The translations under genes and the position numbers were made by a program. DNA of 64,000 nucleotides from Dillenia suffruticosa. Its lineage: Eukaryota > Streptophyta > Magnoliopsida > Dilleniales > Dilleniaceae. The notes beneath the pieces are model-generated. The model was not told the origin of the DNA. It saw nothing but the letters and a program-made list of their open reading frames with translations, and did no database searches. The stretch covers positions 7,429,001 through 7,493,000 of the forward strand of contig JAVTVX010000012.1 in assembly GCA_033439265.1 (NCBI GenBank), in the 5' to 3' direction. Positions 11,546-22,485 of the stretch are shown here, one piece after another (position 1 is the stretch's first letter; each line of letters starts with the position of its first letter).

Positions 11546-12759
11546 CTTTTTCCTAAAAAAAGGGGATCAATATTAGGTTGGACATACAACCAACCATAAT
11601 ATTATACTAAAAATTCAAAAAAAAAACACTAATTTAAATAATATACTCAATTTTCAATTAAATTAATGTTGAAAAAATTTTCATTAAAAAAAACGCATAA
11701 AATCAAAAAGGAAACATTTTTATTTGAGTAGCAAAAATTAAGAAAATAATTTTCTTAACATGTACAAATTTTTTTTATAATTTTTTGAACTAAAAATTGA
11801 TTTTCTATAATTTTTTAACAATTTATTGATTTAAAAACTGAAAAATAAATTATAATTCATAGAAAGAGCATGAGAGACATTAGAATTATTTTCATAAAAA
11901 TTCCAACCAGTACAAAGGCTACACGCACCCCTATGCACCACCATGGGTGACTGTGCAAAAATATAAAGAAAAATAATATCCTCAGGCGCCACGGCCGGCG
12001 CGTAAAGCCTACACACTGCCTTCCCAGTGGTTCATGATCACTTGATTTTGGTTACCCCTATTTTCATTTCTTTAAGTTCAATAGTGGTTTTAGTTTTCAG
12101 ATCGGACATCTCTAACCTAAGGTTTAGGCTACATGCGTCTAGGTCGAGAGTGGGATTGGTACAGTGGCACTATCCATCTTCTTCATAGTTTCATTAAATT
12201 TCTGCAATTCGACTCTATATTCAAATGACTATATCTCTCTCTCAATTTTTAATCCTTTTTCGTATTTTTTATATGGTTGAAAAGTATTTTTCGAGAAAAT
12301 TCTATTCATATAAAAATCAAATCATGAAATATAGTATTGATAATATACAAATTGTTGATTGTAATATTGATATTATAGTTTGATTTTGGATTGGTTAGTG
12401 TTCTAATTGATGGTTTTTTATGATTTTTTAATTTTAGGGATCAAAATTGAAAATTAGATCAAAGTGGGTTTAAAGAGGTATTTTGGAGCTAAATGGTTCA
12501 AGATATCATCTGGGCCTACAAAGGAAAGGAAGAAGCATCTAGAGTGGGAGATTTACTTGTAATAGAAATTTTACAAATAAATTGTTTAAAGGAGTTAATT
12601 GTTTCTTATTTTTTACGGGTTATCCTAATCCTTTGATTAGAGAATCTTTTTAAATCTAAATCACAACAAGAGAAAACTTCTAATTCATTTTGGGAGTCTC
12701 ACAGCCTATATATGTCCTTCTTAGGTGGGTGGCGGCTATAGCACAATACACTTTACTCT
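11546..12759. other. AT-rich spacer
   Basis: No gene is recognised. A short GC-richer stretch (11985-12000, GGCGCCACGGCCGGCGCG) stands out but carries no ORF with recognisable motifs. The 61-codon minus-strand ORF at 11831-12016 has no family signature. Confidence 0.5.
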
Positions 12760-13744
12760 TCTTCTAGGCTCAGAAAGGAAATATGTGGGATCAGACAAAT
12801 TAGCAAAGAAACGCTATATGAATATTTCGAAAGGTTAAAAAAACTCTGTGCCAGTTGCCCATATCATCAAATACTGGATCAACTCTTGATTCAATATTTT
12901 TATGAAAAATTTCCACCCATGGATAGAAGTATGGTAGATGCAGCCAGTGGAGGAGTTTTGATCGATAAAACACCAGAAGAAGTCGAACAATTGATTTCAA
13001 ATATAATAGAAAATTCTCAACAATTTGGAATGAAAGTGGATGGAGTTACAAAACATGTCAATGAGATAAATTACTCAAATCTTGAAAATCAAATTTTTGA
13101 ATTGACGGCTTTGGTTCATCAGTTGGCTGTAGGGCAAATGTAAGCAATCAAAGTTTGTGGAATATGCTTAATTTCTGGACATTCGACAGATATGTGCACA
13201 TCCCTACAAGAAGATTCTACTCATCAAGCGAATGCCATAGAAGAATTTCCTGGTCAACCTCAAAAGAAGTACGATCCCTATTCCATTCATTACAATCTTG
13301 GATGGAGAGATCATCCAAATCTGATCTATGAAAACCAAGGAGGACAAATAAAATATCCACCTCAATACTTCAATAAACTAACATCCACACCTTCAAACCT
13401 TAAAATTCTAGTATGTCTATAGAGCATATAGTGAAATCTCTTGCGACTAACACTCAACAAATTTAACAGGAAATGAAAACGAGTATACAGAATTTGAAGC
13501 ACCAGATTTTCCAACTAACAATCTCAATTAGCAGGTTTGAGATACAAATTTCTAAAAATTTGTCTTCACAAATGGTGGTAAATCCCAAAGACAATGTTAG
13601 CGCAATAATGTTGAGAAGTGAAAAGAAACTTCATTTGAGGTTTACTCCATTTAAGATGGTAGATGAAGGGAAGAATATGGACAAGGAAAATGAACGTAAA
13701 CATGAAAATTCAATCAAGACAACATCCAAGTTTTCTTTGCCTAA
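12760..13744 (+). pseudogene. Ty3/gypsy gag relic A, 5' part
   Basis: Frames spread over 12760-13744 encode a gypsy gag. There is a YEYFERLKKLC segment, then LIQYFYEKFPPMDRSMVDAA (12880-12950), and NSQQFG. A CX2CX4HX4C zinc knuckle follows (13155-13197, CGIC...H....C). A second coiled stretch with SIQNLKHQIFQLT lies at 13479, and NPKDNVSAIMLRS near 13590. Two stops or frame changes interrupt it. In the living element this protein packages the RNA. The frame is cut at 13744 by the CACTA element and resumes beyond it. Confidence 0.85.
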
Positions 13745-14641
13745 CACTACCAGAAACCATGGCAACAGCAACGGAATATTACCGACGGACAAAAATCTAT
13801 CGCTAATAGCTACGGATTACCGTCGGACAGAATACCGATGGATTAACGACGGAAATATTTCCATCACTAAACCCTTAAAAATTATAAAAATTATAAAATT
13901 ATCAGTGACGAATTACCGACAGAATTTTTAACGACAAAATATTTCCGTCGGTGAATTGGTGAATGAAAAAAAAAATAAAAAATATATATATGTACAGCTT
14001 TTAACGAAAGATTACCGACGGAAAATTAGCGACGAATTTTTTTAAAAAAATTAATTTTATTTAATAATTATTTTTATTTTATTTTATTTTGCAAAGAATA
14101 ATATTATTTTATTTTTTCATACTTTTTATTATTTTATTTTAAGTAAAAATAAAATTATTTTATTATTTTATAATAAATTATAATTTTATATTATTTTAAT
14201 ATTATTAAAAAATGAAATAAAGATAATAAGTAAACAAAAAAAAGAAATTTGGTTAAATAACTTGTTTGGTCTAGTGGCTGACGTGCTCTTACATTTTCCT
14301 TTGCGCAGGGCTCGAAACTCTCCGAAAGCAATTTGCACAAATTAAAGGCAGGCCGTGCAGGTGGCAGGTCGGGTTCAGCATTGGGTCAGGGCCTCCTATT
14401 GAAATCCTTCTTTTTTTTCATAACTTAAAAATTAGCGACGGACCTTTTCCTTTTTTTTTTCCAATTTCAACGACGGAAATATTTTCGTCGCTAATATCAG
14501 CGACAGATTTTTTCAGTCGCTAAACAATCGCTGATAGTAGCGATAGAAAAAAATCCGTTGCTGATATTTAGCGGGGTGTCTTTTTCCGACGGATTTAGCG
14601 ACGGAAAAAATCCATCGCTGATGGCTTGTTTTCTGATAGTA
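13745..14641. mobile_element. Non-autonomous CACTA (En/Spm-type) element, complete, 897 bp
   Basis: The element begins CACTACCAGAAA and ends TTTTCTGATAGTA, the inverted complement with one change (CACTA against TACTA). It is flanked by the 3-bp target duplication TAA (13742-13744 and 14642-14644), as expected for CACTA elements. Subterminal copies of CGACGGA and GCGACGG motifs in both orientations crowd both ends, the usual transposase-binding arrays. No transposase frame is present, so it needs an autonomous partner. It sits inside gag relic A, whose frame is continuous on the two sides apart from the duplication. Confidence 0.9.
14267..14319 (+). other. tRNA-promoter-like A and B boxes inside the CACTA element
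   Basis: TGGTCTAGTGG (14267-14277) fits a Pol III A box. GGCTCGAAACT (14309-14319) is a weak B box, spaced as in tRNA genes. I cannot fold the interval into a tRNA, so a tRNA-derived (SINE-like) remnant is only a possibility. Confidence 0.3.
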
Positions 14642-14644
14642 TAA

Positions 14645-14840
14645 TACTTTTAGTACAATTGTGTCACATTTTTCTTATAAGTTTGAGGAATCCAAGATGG
14701 AAAAATACGAGAAGAAAGTAGGGAAAATAAGAGGTGATAAGTTGGATAAGAATGTGTCTGATATTATCAAGAGAACTCTACTTGAAAAAGATGGGAATTC
14801 AGAAATGTTCATTCTATCTTGTGTCAGTAAAAAAAATGGA
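14645..14840 (+). pseudogene. Ty3/gypsy gag relic A, 3' part
   Basis: The gag frame resumes after the CACTA element: a SHFSYKFEESKMEKYEKK stretch at 14664-14720 corresponds to the FPS(K/R)(L/F)...KKEEKEKE stretch of relic B at 17730-17780. It then runs into unrelated sequence and the GA/CT-rich foldback. No pol sequence follows. Confidence 0.65.
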
Positions 14841-14850
14841 GTATGCCGCC

Positions 14851-15250
14851 TCTCTCTCTCTCTCCATGGGTCCCACACCCTGTCTATCTCTGTCGCCCTG
14901 CCCCTCTCTCTCCCAAAATAGAGAGAGGGGGAGGGTGGCAGAGAGAGACAAGGGATAGGACCCACCATCCCCTCTCTCCCTACCCCTCTTTCTCTTCTGA
15001 AATGATTTCATGAGACAAAAAGGGGTCCCCTTCCCCTATCTCCCCTCCAAGAGGGGGAGGGTGGGTCCCACCCCCTGACTCTCCCAAATGATTTCGAAGA
15101 GAGAGAGAGGGCAGGGAGAGAGGGGGATGGTGGGTCCCACCCCCTATCACTCTCTACTGTCCTCCCCCTCTCTCTCCTATTTTGGGAGAGAAAGAGGGGC
15201 AGGGCAGCAAAGAGAGAGAGACAGGGGGTAGGACCCACGGAGAGAGAGGG
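14851..15250. repeat. GA/CT-rich foldback (large inverted repeat)
   Basis: The left arm (about 14851-14935) and right arm (about 15170-15250) are complementary over roughly 75-80 bp with few mismatches. Both carry the string GCCCTGCCCCTCT followed by CTCTCCCAAAATA, in opposite orientation. The centre has two more palindromic GGTGGGTCCCACC cores (about 15059 and 15129). Single-strand folding would give a long hairpin. The ORFs in this stretch are low-complexity artefacts. Confidence 0.85.
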
Positions 15251-15343
15251 AAAGGGGAGAGGTATGGAGAGAGAGGCAGGGAGGGAATTGCAACAATTGA
15301 TGGATGTCGAGACTTGAAAACTGAATATATTATTTTTTTTAAT

Positions 15344-15454
15344 TATGTCGAGTGTTTAAAATTCGAAATAGGTGTGTTATTTTTTAAATTAGTTTCGTGG
15401 GTAGATTGTTTTAAAAATAAGTTTGCCCATTGAGACCATTTCCGTACAAAGCTC
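15344..15454. mobile_element. Isolated Mutator-like terminal repeat (right end)
   Basis: Read in reverse, this begins GAGCTTTGTACGG and keeps the motif order of the terminal repeat of the complete element at 58770-59602: a TTTTTAAAACAA run, then AAAAAATAACMCACCTAT, then a TTTTGTCGAG-type palindrome remnant. The length is the same (111 bp). No partner end was found to the left, so it is a fragment or a deletion derivative. The foldback next to it may be part of its interior. Confidence 0.65.
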
Positions 15455-16320
15455 CAACTTTATTGCCTTCAATAAAGTGCAATAGGTACATAGAAGAGAA
15501 AGAGAGAGAAAGAAATTGAACGATTTAAGTATATAATTTTGCCGAAACCACGCTGGAAGAGCTCCCCATACAAAAAGATTTATTATTATATATGCAGAAA
15601 AACAAAACCAAAAACAATTTGAGAAAGATCTGGAAGATCAATTTTATGCGTACAAAAGATAGAAATATAACTATCATTAGATAAGAAAAATTGAGAATTA
15701 TTTTTATCCAATTTGTACCATGTTTTTTCGTAAGTTAGTGAAAACTTCATGCCTTCCTAAACCCAATTCAAAATTTAAGGCAATAGTGTCACTAAATTAG
15801 ACCAAGTCCACTGCCTTTCGCGTGATTTGGGTCTTTGTAATGTCTAGTGGAGAAAGGTAGTCAAGTTGAGGTAGGGCCTAACCATTTTTTTTAACAGAGT
15901 AGATAGTTGAATTTGAATGTTTTAAAGAAAACGGATTGTGGCGGTTGAAATATATTTTGTGAATGCCTTTAATTCTATGTTTTTTGTGCTAGCCAAAGAA
16001 TCACATAAATCTAAATGTATCTCGTTTGCAAAACGGTTAATAAATTAAATTAATTAATATTTATATAAATATATATATATATTTATATTTAATGAATTAT
16101 TTACTTATTTAATTATAATTATTTTTATATTAATGATAATTACATATTATATCATTTTAGATTTTTATTATAAAATATAATTATTTTATTATTTAATAAA
16201 ATAACTAATATTTATATAAAAATTTTTATATTTTTTATATTTATATGTATTACATGCTAGATGGCATTTTTCATATTGTTTTATTTCAGTTTTTGTTTCT
16301 CTGTTTGATTTTGGTGCACC
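15455..16320. other. AT-rich spacer between gag relics
   Basis: AT-rich, with short TA runs near 16070. No coding or repeat structure is recognised. Confidence 0.5.
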
Positions 16321-18600
16321 CATGATAATCGTTATTGTCCGTAATCTTTGAAAACCAAGAAGTTTCCTGCTATGCCACTACCAAATGGATCCAAACTCTA
16401 GAGACACACTCAACACCATTTTTGTAAGAAACCATCTTCTTCTTAACCTAGCTCGCTATTGAATAAGACACAATGCTACAAAACTTTCCTACATAGAAGA
16501 AAAGGACTTTAAAGACAAAGATAGGGTTGCTCAAAAAACTTTGAGAAAGTTAGTTATCCCTAATGTTAATCAACTATCTTTTGTATTGATTTTCCTAATA
16601 TTGACACTTTTTTTGAATTAAATTATGGATTAACATGTTCATTACCTACTTTCCATGGTTTTGCATGAGAGAATCCTTACAAACATTTAAAGGAGTTCCA
16701 TTTTGTGTGTTCAACAATGAGGTCACAAGGGGTAATTGAAGAACAAAAAGTTGTTTTTAAAAGAATTTTTCCCAACAAAAAGTTGTTTTTAAAAGTCTTG
16801 TGTAGCCATGATTAGAAAGGAGATATGTAGTATAAGACAATATAGTTTAGAGACTTTGTATGAGTATTAGGAGAGATTTAAACAATTATGTGTGAATCGT
16901 CCTATATATCAAATTCCAGAACAATTGTTTATTCAATATTTTTATGAAAAACTTTCACATATAAATAGGAATATTATTAATGCTGCTAGTGGAGGTGCTT
17001 TGACAAATAAAACACTCAAGAAAGTAAAGAATTTAATATCCAATATGATAGTCAATACACAACAATTTGGAGTATGGCTAGATGTTCCAACGAAGGTCAA
17101 TGAGGTAATTATTCTCCCCTTGATCAAAGATTAAATGCACTAACATCTCTTGTAGAGAAATTGGCTGTAAAGCAAATGCAACAAACAAAGACTTATGAAA
17201 TTTGTTTAAAAGTAGGTCATCCTACCGATATGTGCCTCACTTTTCAAAATAATCCATATTCAAATATTTACGATCAACGATGGAGCAATTATCCCAATCT
17301 TAGTTATGGGAATCAACCACAAAAGTTTCAATAGCAATCTCAAGTCGGACTATCACTCCAACCCCCACAAGTATCTTTGAATTTAGGTACACCTTTAGAA
17401 AATATTATTAAAAGTTTTGCTAATAATACTCTATTATTCCAATAAGAGACAAGAGCCAACATTCAAAATTTGGAAACTCAAATATCACAATTGGTGACAA
17501 CTGTGAGTAAACTCAAAACTAATGATGGAAAGTTGCATTCTCAAGTTGTCCAAGGGAAAATGTTAGTGCCATGATCATTATAAATGAAATGGAGATACAA
17601 GATACTATACCAAAAACGGAAACAAAAAAGAAGACCAAAATTGAAGAGAGATCAACAATTTTGGATGTTTCAACTAGGGAGGTAAGTAATAAATTTAATT
17701 CAAAGTTTGAGATAGTGATTCCACCATCTTTTCCTAGTAAATTGGCACAATTAAAGAAAGAGGAGAAAGAGAAAGAGAGTTTAGAAACTTTTCAAAAGGT
17801 AGAAATCAATATTCCACTCTTAAAAACAATACAAGTATTAAGTCATCAAAAAGAAATTACTACAAAAATACAAAAATCCTATATGATGGACTTCATTATA
17901 TATGATAATTTTGAAAATAATTTTGTGCAAGCTAAATTAGATTCTGTATTTAAGAAGAATTTGACAAATAATGTTATACAATGGGATAAGTTTTTCCAAA
18001 AGCAATCTCTACATCGAAAACAATCCATGGTACGTTGAAAAGTCCTTCGCTTCAATTCAAAATTGTAATTTATACCAAACAATTTGAAATTTATATGGAC
18101 TGGACAAATATTTTAATGAGAATAAAGTAAGGAGATTATGTCGAATCAAAGACACTAAATGAAGGCGTTTATTAGGAGACAACCAAATATTTTTATGATT
18201 TTTATTTAATATTTATTTTTATTGATTTAATTTGAATTTAAATTTTGATAGTATTTTATAGATGAATAAGAATCAGAAAACTTTGATAACCATATCTGCT
18301 CCATTTTTAACACATGTCCATGCCCTAACTGTGTTTCTCTACGGCCTAAAATAAGAAAAATTCAAGTAGGAAGGATAGAAACAGTCCAAGACTAAGGCAT
18401 GCCAGTGCCTTATCTCTTTCTTTGGGTTTGTTAGATTTGATTCTCCATTTCATACTCCACTCCAAAGAAGTCTTGTTCTAACTTTATCTTTTCTATTTTT
18501 TATTTTTGTTTGGGTTGGTTATTTTTATTTTTCTCTCTCAACCTAATATACATTGGAGACAATGTATAATTTATATGTGGGGGGATACTTGGTGTTTTTG
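16321..18600 (+). pseudogene. Ty3/gypsy relic B: gag plus end-of-pol region, pol deleted
   Basis: This is the same family and strand as relic A. The gag N-terminus is recognisable at 16380-16730 (a PLPNGSKL-like stretch, then NPYKHLKEFHFVCSTMRSQG). The QYFYEKL...NAASGGALTNKT block is at 16930-17010. The zinc knuckle at about 17190-17235 has lost its first cysteine (YEIC...H....C). The longest open piece, 17571-18038, has FPSKLAQLKKEEKEKESLET and VEINIPLL. At 18120-18200 it passes directly to sequence like the end of gypsy pol, and at 18556 to a GGAGACAATGTATAATTTAT plus GTGGGGGG tract common after pol. Protease, reverse transcriptase and integrase are missing. Confidence 0.75.
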
Positions 18601-21600
18601 TTTTTAGTAATATATTTATTTTTCTACAATAAGTTAAATGTTTCTTCATTTTAATTAATTAATTAATTAAAAAAAAAGAAAATTTTCAAATTTTCTAGTT
18701 GATGTGTGTTATTTGGTTGTGTTAAAAATTTATGAAAAATGGATTGTATTAATAGTTTTTGTGTTTGTAACATCTGTTCATTTCTTTAATGATTTTTTTT
18801 TAAAGATAAATATGCAAAATTTGACACCAAATCTAATTAAAAGTGAGCTTTTGAGCCTAAAATAAGTAAATTCATTCTTTATACTTGAAATTTTTTCTTT
18901 GATGAATGGATTGATCATTTTAGAATTTGCTCTGTTATGCATATCGAGATCATAATTTTAGAATTTGAGACCTTTTTTTCGTTTATATCCACCTCAATAC
19001 AACACCTACCCTCTTATTTTTTACTTTCTTTTCAAACCCTTGTACCAAAAATATGTGTGATTAATTGCATGATTTGGTTATTTGATTGTCTCAAGAGAAA
19101 GATAATAATTGAAATCTTGGTTCTAATACTATAATGGATAGGATATGAAAATGAATTTTGTTATTATGCGAGGAAGAAAGAAGTTCGATTATTCTCTTGA
19201 TTATTCTATTTTAGGTGGTTGATTGAAAAAAAAAAAAAAAAGATAGAAAAAAAAAAGAAAAAAAGAAAAAGTATTATATTTTGTTGAAATTCCATTCATT
19301 TACTTTTCATTCATGAAGATGAATGAAAATGGTTGAAAAAGAACAATTAGACAACGAGAAGATGATTTTTTATGTGCTGTTGGTTGGAGGCAAAAATGTT
19401 CAATGTTGGAAAAATTATGTATTTAATTATATGTTCCCTTTGATACATTTTCAATTTTAAATACTCATTTTATCCTACTTTTAACCCTAACCCCATTATA
19501 ACCAAATAAAAGAACTTTTGATTGATGCATGGAATTCAAACTTTGAGTGATGGACATTTGATATATTTGCAAACTTATGGTAATATCATTTCATTATGTT
19601 GATTTGAGTGACATATGTTCTATACCCAATTTTGAGACTCTTTGAGTGAACTTTTAGAGAGAATTGTTGAATTTCACAATTTAAATCTTGAAAAAACTGT
19701 TAAAAGTTGTGATGGTTGTTTTGGTACGAAATGTTGTGAAATATTTGTTATTTTGATTTTATTTCTGATTTGATTTTCATGACAAATGTTAACTTGGTAG
19801 TCTGGAAGAAAGTAGGTTGGTTTACAAAATAGTTTTTATTTTATTGAGTTAGGAATGCTTAAAGACAAACATTGTCTAGGTGTAAGGTAATTCGATAAGA
19901 TATAAACTAGTGTAATAATATTAGTTGATTTTGTTGTTTTTTTAAATAAATATTACACTAATAGATATATTCTATAATATTCGACATTTTAGAAATGACG
20001 GAGGAAATTTGTGAAGAAAAGTGGAAAAAAGATTTAATTTAGATCATTTATACAAAGAATAAAAAAAAATGGACATAAGAATTCTTTCACTAGCCTGTGG
20101 GCACATGGATCTCGGAATTATTGTAAGATTTTTCTTAAACCTGAATCAGTGTATTTCCTTCTAAATGCACGTGAATTCAAGAAAATATTGAGTTTAATTT
20201 GGAAGTTTTGAAGATTTTTAATATGTTGATTTATTCTTAATATTTAATGATAGAATTTTTTAAGAAATCCAACTTTTGTAATATTCTATTTTAATTAATT
20301 TATTTTTTTTGACAAGTCAATTAGGTTATTTAGTCAATAAAGACTTCATTTTTATTTATTTAATAGTTGCCTATCAGAAACACTTCCCCAACAGAAAACT
20401 CATTACTTTGTATATGGGACATTACATGTTTCAAAGAAGGCAGCAACAGGTCACGATTCCTGTAGTTTTTAGCACGTTTTTGTCACTTTTTCTCCGTTAT
20501 ATGCTATTGATTATAGTAGAACTTTTATTAATTTTGCGAGTCTTTCTTCCTTCCTGCTTTCTTTTCAAATTTATTTTCTTGTTGAATGGTTATTGAAGTC
20601 TTGATTTTTCATAGTTGTGTGATCGAATTGAATATATTATATGGTATTTATTTTGAGTTTATTAAATGAAAGGTTTATATTTGATAATCATAAAATAGTA
20701 TACAACTAATTAAAATAACAAATTTCTAATTATTTGTTTGTTTTAATATAATGGTGTTTGACATAAATTCATGACTTTGTTAATAGTCTAATTTATATTA
20801 TGGAATTAAGTGATCTAATTTAAATAAACTCATTTTGTGTTTGTTAATTAGGGAAATAATTAACAAATTTCTCTTAATTATCAACGAAATAAAAAAATAT
20901 TAGTTATTCGCCATTTGTTTAATGACTATAGTCAATTTATTTATGATTTATTAAATTCATTAAATAGATCGACGATTAATCCATCTGAATTAAGGTGGAT
21001 ATAATTCATTTAATTAGAAATTGATTTTTCATTAAATTTTATTCCTTTAGTTTTAAGTATTTATTTATTTTCTTTTAGTTAATTATTTCTTTTTTTTAAA
21101 TTAATATATTAGTTTAGTTAATTTTCAAAATCCCATATTTTTATTTTTATTTTCTTAAAAGAAGTGAATCTATCATTTTCTAAAGAAAAATCCCTATATT
21201 AATATTTAATGAAGTAAGTTAATTTATTTTTTAAAGTTTGACGACACACCAGTTACGGTGAATTTCAAAATGGAAGGAAAAACGGTGTAAGAAAAATATA
21301 TGGGTATGATGAAGAAGGTTATGGGATGAGGATGAGGATGAGGAATGTAGTGGAAATGGAGTGAAATGGATAGAACAGAGATAAAGATAAGGAGAGTGCT
21401 ATTGAGAGAGAAAGAGCTAGAGAGGGGTTAGAGAGAGAGGAACAAAGGAGGAAAGTGATAAATATTATCCAATTCTTTCTTACTACTTATTTCCAATTAT
21501 AGCAACATATTTATACAAGTAATGAGTTGGGTTGTCTAACTAATCTAACTAACTCAACCAACTCTGTTGTTGTAGCTTTGATCTAATTGTAGTTGGTTAA

Positions 21601-22020
21601 GGTAGTTGAAGTAACCGTTGCTTTTCAAATGTTAAAACCTGCCTTTGCTAGATTCTGCTGTTCGTGACTAAAAACCTATTAATGGGACAAACCCACTGTT
21701 TGATATTCAAAATGCATAACAAATTTTCTGAACATAATTATTTTTTGAAGATTAGTATCTTTGTCATTATATGACATTATATATTGAAATACATGTATAC
21801 CTAATGACATTATATTAACCACCCATAATTCTATTTTCTCATTTTCTTTTTCGATATTAATTAGGCATATGTATTCAATAATATGGTCTAACCAATGATC
21901 TATAATTCTAGTGGCACGGTATTAAATTTTTTTAATCAAGATATTAAGTTCGAGTTTTTAAAATAAAAAATATATATATCGGGAGAATCAGCTCTTAAAA
22001 TGAGTTTCAGAACTGTTTGA
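18601..22020. other. AT-rich intergenic DNA
   Basis: No gene is recognised. There are A-rich and T-rich simple runs (for example 19226-19272), short GA-rich text at 21300-21450, and ORFs such as 20309-20596 that are hydrophobic and lack family motifs. Confidence 0.5.
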
Positions 22021-22157
22021 ATTGAATTAATAAAATTGAATAATACAGCCCATCTTCACTTAGGCTTCACAGCCCAATCAATTTACCGTTGAAGCAGCCT
22101 ATATCTTATTAAATTTCCTTAGTTAAAATATTAAATTTAAATTTTAAAAATAAATAA

Positions 22158-22205
<48 letters not shown>

Positions 22206-22387
22206 AGAAAGTTAATTTTTAAAATAAATTTTATAATTTTTTAAATCGGATTAGTGGATAATAGTCAAATAAAAAAAAAGGGTGAATAATACGCCCCACC
22301 ATCACTCGGGCTTCGCAGCCCAATCAATCTGCTGTTGAAGCAGCCTACATCTTATTACTAGGTGTAGGCCCATTGTCAGTTATAGGA

Positions 22388-22419
<32 letters not shown>

Positions 22420-22444
22420 TAGGGCCATTGTCAGTTATAGGACA

Positions 22445-22483
<39 letters not shown>
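22020..22483. repeat. Diverged duplication with TA and GA microsatellites
   Basis: A block ending GCAGCCTATATCTTATTA (about 22040-22112) recurs as GCAGCCTACATCTTATTA (about 22284-22358). Both contain a GCAGCCCAATCAAT-like core. A (TA)n tract lies at 22162-22202, and (GA)n tracts at 22393-22429 and 22448-22483. Each GA tract follows a copy of GCCATTGTCAGTTATAGGAC or a near relative. Confidence 0.8.

Positions 22484-22485
<2 letters not shown>

Noticed and set aside
14675..15433. ORFs in the GA/CT-rich foldback
   Set aside because: Simple-sequence translations caused by the inverted GA/CT repeat; no family motif.
20309..20596. 95-codon hydrophobic ORF as a membrane-protein gene
   Set aside because: AT-rich sequence gives Leu/Phe/Ile-rich frames by chance. 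There are no splice context, motifs or neighbours to support it.
21480..21680. Possible solo copia LTR on the minus strand (TAGTTAGATTAGTTAG-like text with a TATA-like stretch)
   Set aside because: No defined ends or target duplication were found, so not annotated.
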